DNA of 64,000 bases, taken from the NCBI RefSeq assembly GCF_009905615.1, contig NZ_JAAAKW010000013.1:99881-163880 (forward strand), in the 5' to 3' direction. The DNA is from Pseudomonas sp. SLFW. Lineage in GTDB: Bacteria; Pseudomonadota; Gammaproteobacteria; Pseudomonadales; Pseudomonadaceae. A program made the position numbers and the translations under genes. Each line of letters starts with the position of its first letter. The first letter of the stretch is position 1. Below, one piece after another: positions 31,998-39,954 of this stretch. The notes under the pieces are model-generated. The model saw only the letters and a list, made by a program, of their open reading frames with translations, did no database searches and was not told the origin of the DNA.

Positions 31998-33246
31998 CGT
32001 ATCTGCCGGGTTCGGCGCCAACAGCCTGACCTCCAACCTGCTGCGACGCGGCGTACTGCGGCAGCTTGAGCACCTGCGCTACGGCCAGTTGGTGGTCTAC
32101 GAAAACGACAACCGCCACGTGTTCGGTGCGGCAGGCGCGGCGCTGCAAGGCGAAATTCACGTGCAGGACGCGGCCGCGTGGGGGCTGGTCGCCAGCAATG
32201 GCTCGATTGGCGCGGGCGAGGCGTTCATTCACGGCTACTGGACCACACCGGACCTGACCGCTGTGGTTCGCGTGTTCGTCAGCAATCTGGACGTCCTCGA
32301 TGCAATGGAAGGCGGGCTGGCGCGACTGAGTCGGCCATTCGTGCAAGGCCTGCACTGGCTCAACCGCAACACCCGCAAGGGGTCGCAGAAAAACATCGCC
32401 GCCCATTACGACCTGGGCAACGACCTGTTCGAGCAGTTTCTCGACCCGACGATGATGTACTCGGCGGCGCAATTCCTCAGCCCCGACGACACGCTGGAAC
32501 AGGCGCAGCTGAACAAGCTGGAGCGCATCTGTCAGAAACTGGCGCTCAAGCCTTCCGATCATCTGCTGGAAATCGGCACCGGCTGGGGCAGCATGGCGAT
32601 CTACGCTGCGCAGCAGTACGGCTGCAAGGTCACCACCACGACCCTTTCGAAAGAGCAGTTCGCGTACACCGAAAAGCGCATCGCCGAACTGGGCCTGGGC
32701 GAGCAGATCACGTTGATGCTCAGCGACTACCGCGACCTGACGGGCCAGTTCGACAAACTGGTGTCCATCGAGATGATCGAAGCAGTGGGCCATCGCTTTC
32801 TGCCGACGTATTTCAAGCAATGCACGCGGTTGCTCAAGGACGACGGCCTGATGCTGCTGCAGGCGATCACCATCCGCGAACAGCGTTATGTGCAGGCCAT
32901 GCGCAGTGTGGATTTCATCCAGCGCTACATTTTCCCCGGCGGCGCGCTGCCTTCAGTCACCCGGATGTTGGACATCGTCAGCAAGGACACCGACATGAAC
33001 CTGCTGCACATGGAGGATTTCGGGCTGCATTACGCACGGACCTTGCGCATGTGGCACGACAACTTCCGCAACGCGGCCGGCTACCTGACCGAGCTTGGCT
33101 ACGACGATTATTTCCTGCGTTTGTGGGAGTTTTACCTGTGCTACTGCGAGGGCGGTTTTCTGGAGCGCACCATTGGCACCGCGCAGTTGCTGCTGGCCAA
33201 ACCCCGCGCGATCACGGCGCCGCTGTTGGGGCGGTTCGATGCTTAA
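31984..33246 (+). CDS. cfa: Cyclopropane-fatty-acyl-phospholipid synthase-like methyltransferase
   Basis: A 420-residue SAM-dependent methyltransferase acting on unsaturated phospholipid acyl chains. An N-terminal ~110-residue domain is followed by the catalytic domain, with YDLGNDLFEQFLDPTMMYS, the SAM motif LLEIGTGWGSMAIYAA and SIEMIEAVGHRFL; the ring-forming chemistry is typical of CFA synthases. In this operon context it could instead methylate a diene intermediate as proposed for UfaM. Start 31984 follows GAAGGAACGACGTC. It overlaps DUF1365 (14 bases) and DUF2878 (8 bases). Confidence 0.88.
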   Translation: MKSSSVSAGFGANSLTSNLLRRGVLRQLEHLRYGQLVVYENDNRHVFGAAGAALQGEIHVQDAAAWGLVASNGSIGAGEAFIHGYWTTPDLTAVVRVFVSNLDVLDAMEGGLARLSRPFVQGLHWLNRNTRKGSQKNIAAHYDLGNDLFEQFLDPTMMYSAAQFLSPDDTLEQAQLNKLERICQKLALKPSDHLLEIGTGWGSMAIYAAQQYGCKVTTTTLSKEQFAYTEKRIAELGLGEQITLMLSDYRDLTGQFDKLVSIEMIEAVGHRFLPTYFKQCTRLLKDDGLMLLQAITIREQRYVQAMRSVDFIQRYIFPGGALPSVTRMLDIVSKDTDMNLLHMEDFGLHYARTLRMWHDNFRNAAGYLTELGYDDYFLRLWEFYLCYCEGGFLERTIGTAQLLLAKPRAITAPLLGRFDA

Positions 33247-33754
33247 AAAGCTGGCCAACGCGGCGCTGTTTCAGATCGGCTGGTTCACCTGTGTGTTGGG
33301 TGGAAACAGCGGGTGGCTGTTGCTCGTGCTTGCGATTTTGCTGGTCCATTTGTGGCTGATCGGCTCTTGGCAGGCCGAGGGCAAATTGCTGATGACAGTG
33401 TTCGCGCTAGGCTGCGTGATCGACAGTGCGTTGATCAAAGTCGGGGTGTTCGATTTTAGCGAAGCCGGTCGCGTCATTCCGTTGTGGCTCGCCTTGTTGT
33501 GGCCGTTGCTGGCGACAACGCTGGGGCATTGCCTGGCGTGGACCGCCCGGCCCTGGTGGCTCGGCAGCGCGCTTGGCGCTATTGGAGGCCCGGCGTCCTA
33601 CATCGCGGGCTCTCACCTGACCTATGTTCATTTGCCATTAGGCGTGTGGCCGAGTGCATTCATCATCGGCGCAATCTGGGCGGTGGTTTTTCCGTTGCTG
33701 CATTGGCTCGCGGCGTGGTTCCGTCAAGCGCACCGCCACGAAGCGTCCGCTTGA
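33239..33754 (+). CDS. DUF2878 family membrane protein
   Basis: A 171-residue protein with about five hydrophobic segments, matching DUF2878: ANAALFQIGWFTCVLGG, a VIDSALIKVGVFDF motif, and PLWLALLWPLLATTLGHCL. It is the last gene of the operon, overlapping cfa by 8 bases. Function is unknown; constant association with CFA-like genes suggests membrane-lipid work. Confidence 0.83.
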   Translation: MLKKLANAALFQIGWFTCVLGGNSGWLLLVLAILLVHLWLIGSWQAEGKLLMTVFALGCVIDSALIKVGVFDFSEAGRVIPLWLALLWPLLATTLGHCLAWTARPWWLGSALGAIGGPASYIAGSHLTYVHLPLGVWPSAFIIGAIWAVVFPLLHWLAAWFRQAHRHEASA

Positions 33755-33812
33755 AAGCCGCGTCCGTCAGACCAGCCCCCGATGCACCAGCCGCTGCTTT
33801 ACACTGCGGCCC

Positions 33813-34130
33813 ATGACTGCCATCCCCCTGCTTCAACTCCCCGTCACGCCTGCCGAGCCTGCCGTAACGTGCTCAACCTGCGCCGCCTGCTGCTGTCAGC
33901 TGGAAGTGATGCTGATCACTGACACGGGCGTGCCCGAACGCTTCATCGACACTGACGATTGGGGCGGTGAGGTGATGCTGCGCCTGGATGACGGCTGGTG
34001 TGCGGCACTGGATCGCGACACGATGCGGTGCACGATCTACGAGCGAAGGCCGCTGATCTGCAGGGAATTCGAGATGGGTTCGCCGGAGTGCATCACCGAG
34101 CGGGAAGGGATTGCGACGGCGTATCTGTGA
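33813..34130 (+). CDS. YkgJ family cysteine cluster protein
   Basis: A 105-residue protein with a dense cysteine cluster (TCSTCAACCCQLEV) near residue 19 and further cysteines in WCAALD, MRCTIYERRPLICREFE and SPEC. This matches the CxxCxxCC zinc/iron-chelating family. The function of the family is unsettled. Start 33813 is chosen because the frame upstream overlaps the DUF2878 gene. It lies 58 bp after the operon and could be read through from it. Confidence 0.82.
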   Translation: MTAIPLLQLPVTPAEPAVTCSTCAACCCQLEVMLITDTGVPERFIDTDDWGGEVMLRLDDGWCAALDRDTMRCTIYERRPLICREFEMGSPECITEREGIATAYL

Positions 34131-34157
34131 TCGCCGCTCGTCAACTGCGCTTGTCAA

Positions 34158-34293
34158 CTGTAGGAGCGTGGCTTGTCCCGCGATCGGCGGGGAACCCGTC
34201 GTGAAACCAGACGATACGGTGTGTCATACACACTGCGTTAGCCGGTTTGCTGCCGCTTCGCAGCAGATCGCGGGACAAGCCATGCTCCTACAG
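34158..34293. repeat. REPIN-like inverted repeat (GTAGGAGCGTGGC family)
   Basis: 136-base element with outer arms CTGTAGGAGCGTGGCTTGTC and a near-perfect reverse complement (one change, CATGCTCC). It lies between convergent genes. Confidence 0.9.
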
Positions 34294-34314
34294 TCAGTGA
34301 CTATCGAACGGTAT

Positions 34315-34833
34315 TCAGAACGGCATCGTGTAATGGATGGCGTAGCTTTCGATCCCGTCGTTGTCGCTGGTCATGCCGCCATTGGAGTAGTGAGTGGCAC
34401 GCAGGCCCACTTCATGTCCACCGGCGAAACGCAGGCCGAAACCGATACGGTCTTCGAACTGAAAGGCGCTGCCCATTTTGTTGCCTTCGACTTCGGTGCG
34501 CTGGAACACAGCACCACCGATACCGGCTTCGATATAGGGTTTGACGCTGTCGCCAGCGAACTCATAAACGAACACCGGAGAGAACGACAGGCTGTTGTTG
34601 CTCGCACTCTTGTCGCCTTCCCAATAGGTGTAGGCCCCGCTCCAGTAACCGGTCAAACGACCGACGCTGGTCTGCCACCAGCTTTTATCCCAATCAAACT
34701 GCGCGCCCAGACGATAGGTCATGGTCGACTCGCCAGTGTGCCCCACTGAGAACTCAACCCCATCAGCCTGTGCAATCGCACTTTGCCCCGACAACGCAGC
34801 CGCAATCGCAGCCAAACAAAACAGTCGCTTCAT
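34315..34833 (-). CDS. pagL: Lipid A 3-O-deacylase PagL
   Basis: A 172-residue outer-membrane beta-barrel enzyme that removes the 3-O-linked acyl chain from lipid A. Signal peptide residues 1-23; the mature part has alternating beta-strand sequence ending in Phe (HYTMPF), as outer-membrane proteins do. The catalytic His and Ser lie in ATHYSNGGM and the Glu in DGIESY, with the His-Glu spacing of 14 residues recalled for the P. aeruginosa enzyme. The position next to murI matches PA4661. Confidence 0.92.
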   Translation of the reverse strand: MKRLFCLAAIAAALSGQSAIAQADGVEFSVGHTGESTMTYRLGAQFDWDKSWWQTSVGRLTGYWSGAYTYWEGDKSASNNSLSFSPVFVYEFAGDSVKPYIEAGIGGAVFQRTEVEGNKMGSAFQFEDRIGFGLRFAGGHEVGLRATHYSNGGMTSDNDGIESYAIHYTMPF

Positions 34834-34945
34834 CTGAAACTTCCCATTTCCGAGTGCAGTTAGAAATTTTTATATCAACAGACCGGGTGTAGAAATCTGC
34901 CGGTGAACATAAGTTCAGCGCGGAACAGTGCTATTCACGTTTTTT

Positions 34946-35746
34946 TCACGAGACGAAGCTTCGCACACTGTCAGATTTTTTCCATAGTAACGGTAGGATG
35001 TTTCTGAAATTTTCTGGACTGCCGCTCGTCCAGAACTGCGTTGGCAGAGGCCTTCCGCTGGCGAGAAGGTCCCGCTGACTGAGTAGCCGCTGGAGTTGAC
35101 GGGCAACTGCAGCGCCCGTATCGATCAGGGTGATCGACTCCGGAATCATCTCGCGCAGCAGCGGTTTGAGGAATGGATAGTGGGTGCAACCAAGGATGAT
35201 GGTGTCGCAACCCGCTGCCAGCAGTGGGTCCACGTAACCCTGCAATAACTGCCGAATGACCGGGCTGACCAGGTCGCCGGTTTCGATCAGCTCGACAAGC
35301 CCCGGACACGGTTGGGTAATCACGTGAACGTCCGTTGCGAAACGGTCCAGCAAAGCCGCGAACTTCGCGCTTTGCAGGGTCCCGGTGGTTGCCAGCACGC
35401 CCACTACGCCGCTTTTAGTCGCTGCCGCAGCGGGTTTGACCGCAGGCTCCATGCCGACCAGGGGCCAATCCGGGTAACGCTGACGCAGATCGGCGACCCC
35501 TGCCACAGTGGCCGTATTACAGGCGATCACCAACGCCTTGGCGCCCTGTTCGCGAAAAAATTCTGCGATATCGACGCAACGCTGGCGAATGAACTCTGGG
35601 GTTTTTTCGCCGTAGGGGATATGCCCGCAGTCGGCAACGTACAGCAGGGATTCATTGGGCAGCAGTTGATGAATTTCACCCAGCACCGACAGCCCGCCGA
35701 CACCGGAATCGAACACACCTACCGGCGCGTCGTTGTCTCTAGCCAT
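34946..35746 (-). CDS. murI: Glutamate racemase
   Basis: A 266-residue enzyme making D-glutamate for peptidoglycan. The two catalytic cysteines are in VIACNTATV and ILGCTHYPFL; the N-terminus PVGVFDSGVGGLSVLGEI is typical. Start 35746 lies 11 bp after the moeB stop; its ribosome site is weak, so translational coupling is likely. It is the last gene of hemA-prfA-prmC-moeB-murI. Confidence 0.95.
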   Translation of the reverse strand: MARDNDAPVGVFDSGVGGLSVLGEIHQLLPNESLLYVADCGHIPYGEKTPEFIRQRCVDIAEFFREQGAKALVIACNTATVAGVADLRQRYPDWPLVGMEPAVKPAAAATKSGVVGVLATTGTLQSAKFAALLDRFATDVHVITQPCPGLVELIETGDLVSPVIRQLLQGYVDPLLAAGCDTIILGCTHYPFLKPLLREMIPESITLIDTGAAVARQLQRLLSQRDLLASGRPLPTQFWTSGSPENFRNILPLLWKKSDSVRSFVS

Positions 35747-35757
35747 GTTCGACCGTT

Positions 35758-36513
35758 CTAGCCATGGGTTGCACCGCACACACGGCAACCCGGATCACGT
35801 TTGACTTTCAGTTCGCGGAATCGCGTGCCCAAGGCGTCGATCAACAGCAACCGCCCCACCATCGGATCGCCAAAACCGGCCAGCAGTTTAAGCGCTTCAA
35901 GGGCTTGCAGGCTCCCCACCAGCCCGACCAGCGGACCGATGACACCGGCTTCGCTGCACGTCAGTTCGCTCTCACTCCCGTGCCCATACAAACAGTGGTA
36001 GCACGGACTGTCGGCGCGACGCGGGTCGAACACCGAGAGCTGCCCTTCCAGCCGAATCGCAGCACCACTCACCAGCGGTTTAGCCGCAGCGACGCAGGCC
36101 GCGTTGACGGCCTCGCGGGTGGTGAAATTGTCGGAACAGTCGAGCACCAGATCCACGGCGTCGACCACCGCAGCCAGCGAATCTTCATCCAGCGCCACAC
36201 GATGGGGCACCAGCTTCACGTCCGGGTTGATCGCGGTCAGCCGGGCCATCGCGGAATCGACCTTGCCCTGCCCAACGCTCTGGGTGTCGTGAATGATCTG
36301 ACGTTGCAGGTTGGTCAGATCGACCGTGTCGAAGTCCGCGAGGTGCAATTCCCCGACCCCGGCAGCGGCCAGATACAGCGCGACCGGCGAACCCAGTCCG
36401 CCGACGCCGACGATCAGCGCACGGCTCTGCTTGAGGCGCATCTGGCCGTCGATATCAACCTGTTGCAGCAGAATCTGCCGACTGTAGCGCAGCAGTTCTT
36501 CGTCGTTCAGCAC
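35758..36513 (-). CDS. moeB: Molybdopterin-synthase adenylyltransferase MoeB
   Basis: A 251-residue E1-like enzyme that adenylates the C-terminus of MoaD for molybdopterin synthesis. Nucleotide binding: RALIVGVGGLGSPVALYLAA. Two zinc-binding CxxC pairs are visible (CYHCLYG and CRVCGATHG). It overlaps prmC by 7 bases in the hemA operon, as in P. aeruginosa PA4663. Confidence 0.94.
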   Translation of the reverse strand: MLNDEELLRYSRQILLQQVDIDGQMRLKQSRALIVGVGGLGSPVALYLAAAGVGELHLADFDTVDLTNLQRQIIHDTQSVGQGKVDSAMARLTAINPDVKLVPHRVALDEDSLAAVVDAVDLVLDCSDNFTTREAVNAACVAAAKPLVSGAAIRLEGQLSVFDPRRADSPCYHCLYGHGSESELTCSEAGVIGPLVGLVGSLQALEALKLLAGFGDPMVGRLLLIDALGTRFRELKVKRDPGCRVCGATHG

Positions 36514-37340
36514 GGCACGCGCCCGAAAGTGATGCGTTCGTGATCCCCCAGATCGCGGCGGGTCTGGATCTGTTCGAAGCCATGGGTGTTGAGCAGATCG
36601 CGCACTGCGGCGCCCTGATCGTAGCCATGTTCCAGCAACAGCCAGCCACCTGCTGCCAGATGGGCTGGCGCCTGTGACACGATCAGACGCAGATCGTCGA
36701 GGCCATCGGTGCCCGAGACCAGCGCGCTACTCGGCTCGAAGCGCACGTCACCTTCTACCAAGTGAGGATCGTTGGACGCTATATAAGGAGGGTTGCTGAG
36801 GATCAGGTCGAACCGCTGGCCCTCGACGGCGCTGAACCAGTGGCTGCGCAGGACATTGGCGTTATCCAGGTGCAGACGCTGTCGGTTGCGCTCGGCAAGC
36901 TCCACCGCTTCATCCACCCGATCCACCGCCGTGACGTTCCACTGCGGACGGTCCTTGGCCAGCGACAGCGCGATGGCCCCCGTGCCAGTTCCAAGGTCGA
37001 GCAAGCGATGGGGAATCGCCCCCGGCAGCAACTCCAATGCGGTTTCCACCAGCATTTCGGTTTCCGGCCGGGGAATCAGCGTGTGCGTCGCGACTTCAAG
37101 GTCGATGTTCCAGAAACCCTGTTGCCCCAAAATGTACGCCACCGGCTCCCCCGTGCGACGACGCTGCAGATAGCCGTCGAACGCCTGAGCGGCTTCGGTG
37201 CTGACAATACGCTCCGGCCAGGTGTGCAAAAAGCTGCGCGGCTTGCCCAAGGCAGCCGCCAACAGCAGTTCAGCATCCAGACGGGCTGTCGGAGAATCCG
37301 GCAGTTCAGCGTTTCTTAACAAGCTGGCGATGATGGTCAT
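36507..37340 (-). CDS. prmC: Release factor glutamine methyltransferase PrmC
   Basis: A 277-residue SAM-dependent enzyme that methylates the Gln of the GGQ motif in release factors. SAM motif LLDLGTGTGAIALSLA and catalytic LILSNPPYIAS are intact; the N-terminal helical recognition domain is present. It starts directly after the prfA stop (no gap), so enzyme and substrate are made together. Confidence 0.95.
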   Translation of the reverse strand: MTIIASLLRNAELPDSPTARLDAELLLAAALGKPRSFLHTWPERIVSTEAAQAFDGYLQRRRTGEPVAYILGQQGFWNIDLEVATHTLIPRPETEMLVETALELLPGAIPHRLLDLGTGTGAIALSLAKDRPQWNVTAVDRVDEAVELAERNRQRLHLDNANVLRSHWFSAVEGQRFDLILSNPPYIASNDPHLVEGDVRFEPSSALVSGTDGLDDLRLIVSQAPAHLAAGGWLLLEHGYDQGAAVRDLLNTHGFEQIQTRRDLGDHERITFGRVPC

Positions 37341-38423
37341 TTACTCACCCAGTGCCGCAAGTTGATCTGCCTGATACTCGGCAAGCAACGGTTCTATCAC
37401 TGCATCGACCCCGCCGGCCAAAACTTCATCCAGCGAATACAAGGTCAGGTTCACACGATGATCCGTCACCCGCCCCTGTGGAAAGTTATACGTACGAATC
37501 CGCTCCGAACGGTCTCCCGAACCCACCAGCAATTTACGCTCGCTGGCGATGGCGTTGGCGGCCGCTGCGGTTTGCTGATCGTTGAGTTTGGCCGCTAACC
37601 AGGACATGGCCCGGGCGCGGTTCTTGTGCTGGGAACGCTCTTCTTGGCACTCGACGACGGTGCCGGTTGGCAAATGCGTGATACGAATCGCCGAGTCGGT
37701 GGTGTTGACGTGCTGACCGCCGGCGCCCGATGAGCGGAACGTATCCACGCGCAAATCCGCCGGATTGATCTCGATCGCCTGCTTCTCGTCCGGCTCAGGC
37801 AACACCGCGACCGTGCAGGCCGACGTGTGAATGCGCCCCTGAGATTCAGTCTCGGGCACTCGTTGCACGCGGTGCGCACCCGATTCGAACTTCAGTTTGC
37901 CGTAGACATTCTCGCCTTCGACCCGGGCGATGACTTCTTTGAAGCCACCATGCTCGCCTTCGTTTTCGGAAAGGATTTCCACCCGCCAGCCCCGGCGCTC
38001 GGCGTAACGCGAATACATGCGGAACAAGTCACCCGAGAAAATCGCTGCCTCGTCACCCCCGGTGCCCGCGCGGATCTCCAGAAACACGTTACGGCCATCG
38101 TTGGGGTCCTTGGGCAGCAGCATTTTCTGCAAATCGCCTTCCAGCACCAGCAACTGATCTTTGGCTTCGCGCACTTCTTCGACTGCCATTTCACGCATGT
38201 CCGGGTCGCTGTCCTTGAGCAGCGCCTGGGCGCCTTCGAGGTCGCGCTGTACTTTTCGCAGCTGCGTATAGACCTGAATCACCGGCTCGACTTCCGCGTA
38301 TTCACGGGAATAGGCACGGAATTTAGTCTGATCGGAAATGACTTCGGCGTCGCCCAGCAGCGCGGTCAATTCTTCGAATCGGTCGCTGAGCACATCCAGC
38401 TTATTGAGCAGTGAAGCTTTCAT
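37341..38423 (-). CDS. prfA: Peptide chain release factor 1
   Basis: A 360-residue RF1, which reads UAA and UAG. The GGQ motif lies in SSGAGGQHVNTTDSA (about residue 235). The anticodon-like tripeptide region reads VPETESQGRIH, i.e. Pro-Glu-Thr where E. coli has Pro-Ala-Thr. It overlaps hemA by 4 bases and abuts prmC. Confidence 0.96.
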   Translation of the reverse strand: MKASLLNKLDVLSDRFEELTALLGDAEVISDQTKFRAYSREYAEVEPVIQVYTQLRKVQRDLEGAQALLKDSDPDMREMAVEEVREAKDQLLVLEGDLQKMLLPKDPNDGRNVFLEIRAGTGGDEAAIFSGDLFRMYSRYAERRGWRVEILSENEGEHGGFKEVIARVEGENVYGKLKFESGAHRVQRVPETESQGRIHTSACTVAVLPEPDEKQAIEINPADLRVDTFRSSGAGGQHVNTTDSAIRITHLPTGTVVECQEERSQHKNRARAMSWLAAKLNDQQTAAAANAIASERKLLVGSGDRSERIRTYNFPQGRVTDHRVNLTLYSLDEVLAGGVDAVIEPLLAEYQADQLAALGE

Positions 38424-39697
38424 TGCGGGGGTTTATCCGTGGAGCCCTCATTGAGGGCAAAGAGTTCCTGGGCCATGGCCAGCGCATCGACGCGGCCTTC
38501 GGCGGACAGCTTCTTTAGTTGCACGCTTGGCGCATGCATCAGTTTGTTGGTCAGGCCACGTGCCAGCGCCATCAGTACCTCTTCAGCGTTACTGCCGTTG
38601 GCGAGCATGCGTTGCGCCTTCTGCAGTTCTTCGTCTCGCAGGCGTTCGCTTTGCTGACGATAGGCCCTCAGCACATCGACCGCCGCCAGTTCGCGCAGAC
38701 GCGACATGAAGTCTTCGACGCCGACGCTGACCAGTTCCTCTGCCGCCTGGGCTGCACCCTGGCGACTCTTGAGGTTTTCCGCGACGACTTCGTGCAAGTC
38801 ATCCACGGTATACAGGTAAACGTCGTCCAGCTCGCCTACTTCCGGCTCGATGTCGCGGGGAACGGCGATGTCGACCATGAAAATCGGCTTGTGCTTGCGC
38901 AGTTTCAGCGCGCTTTCCACCGCGCCCTTGCCCAGAATCGGCAACTGGCTGGCAGTGGAACTGATGACGATGTCGCTGTTGACCAGCTCGGCAGGGATAT
39001 CAGCCAACAGGACCGCGTGAGCGCCGAACTCTTCCGCCAGAATGCTCGCGCGCTCCAGCGTCCGGTTGGCGACCACGATACGCTTGACCCCCAGATCGTG
39101 CAGGTGTCGGGCGACCAGCGTGATGGTCTCCCCCGCACCGATCAGCAAGGCCTGGCTGCGTTGCAGGTCGCTGAAAATCTGTTTGGCCAGGCTGACGGCG
39201 GCAAACGCGACAGACACCGGGTTTTCGCCGATGGCCGTGTCCGTGCGCACCTGTTTGGCCGCGCTGAAGGTCGCTTGAAACAGTCGCCCCAGTAATGGAC
39301 CGATGGTTCCGGCCTCGCGAGCCACGGCGTAGGCGGATTTCATCTGCCCGAGAATCTGCGGCTCGCCCAGCACCAGCGAATCCAGCCCCGAAGCCACGCG
39401 CATCATGTGGCGCACGGCGGCGTCTTCCTCGTGCACGTAAGCGCTGGCGCGGAGTTCGTCGACATTGAGGTGGTGATAATCGGCCAGCCAGCGCAGCACG
39501 ACGTCAGCGGTGAGCTGGTCCTGCTCTATATAAAGCTCGCTGCGATTACAGGTCGACAGGATGGCGGCTTCGCGGCTCTGGGTCAGACGACACAGTTGCT
39601 GCAATGCTTCAACCAACTGCTCAGGCGTAAATGCCACGCGCTCGCGGACATCCACTGATGCAGTCTTATGGTTGATACCCAGAGCAAGAAAGGCCAT
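38420..39697 (-). CDS. hemA: Glutamyl-tRNA reductase
   Basis: A 425-residue enzyme that reduces Glu-tRNA to glutamate-1-semialdehyde, the first step of C5 tetrapyrrole synthesis. The catalytic Cys is in ILSTCNRSELYI, with LALGINHKTASVDVRER at the N-terminus and the NADPH region LLIGAGETITLVARHL. It is first in the five-gene leftward operon and divergent from lbcA. Confidence 0.96.
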   Translation of the reverse strand: MAFLALGINHKTASVDVRERVAFTPEQLVEALQQLCRLTQSREAAILSTCNRSELYIEQDQLTADVVLRWLADYHHLNVDELRASAYVHEEDAAVRHMMRVASGLDSLVLGEPQILGQMKSAYAVAREAGTIGPLLGRLFQATFSAAKQVRTDTAIGENPVSVAFAAVSLAKQIFSDLQRSQALLIGAGETITLVARHLHDLGVKRIVVANRTLERASILAEEFGAHAVLLADIPAELVNSDIVISSTASQLPILGKGAVESALKLRKHKPIFMVDIAVPRDIEPEVGELDDVYLYTVDDLHEVVAENLKSRQGAAQAAEELVSVGVEDFMSRLRELAAVDVLRAYRQQSERLRDEELQKAQRMLANGSNAEEVLMALARGLTNKLMHAPSVQLKKLSAEGRVDALAMAQELFALNEGSTDKPPQ

Positions 39698-39783
39698 TCA
39701 AGGTCGCTGATGGTGACGTGAAGCCGGCAATTGTCCTACTTCAATAGATTCAGAACAACCACCGCAATACATTCAGAACGTCC

Positions 39784-39801
39784 GGGACAGTCTATTGTCC
39801 C
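39784..39801. promoter_or_regulatory. Inverted repeat between hemA and lbcA
   Basis: GGGACA-N6-TGTCCC (39784-39801) lies in the 257-bp divergent region, about 90 bp upstream of hemA and 150 bp upstream of lbcA. It could be an operator or a short leader hairpin of hemA; no regulator is assigned. Confidence 0.35.
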
Positions 39802-39954
39802 TATAGAGATTCGCTTTACGGCGATGCCCCTGCGACAAATTGTCCAAGCGCGGGCTGTAAATAGCGGGTTCTGGTTTTCAAGTGGGCTGTGGGTTTGCTC
39901 CCTGCCTTGTGTCATGATGCTTTCAAACCGCAGGTAAGCCGCCCTCTCTCCTAT

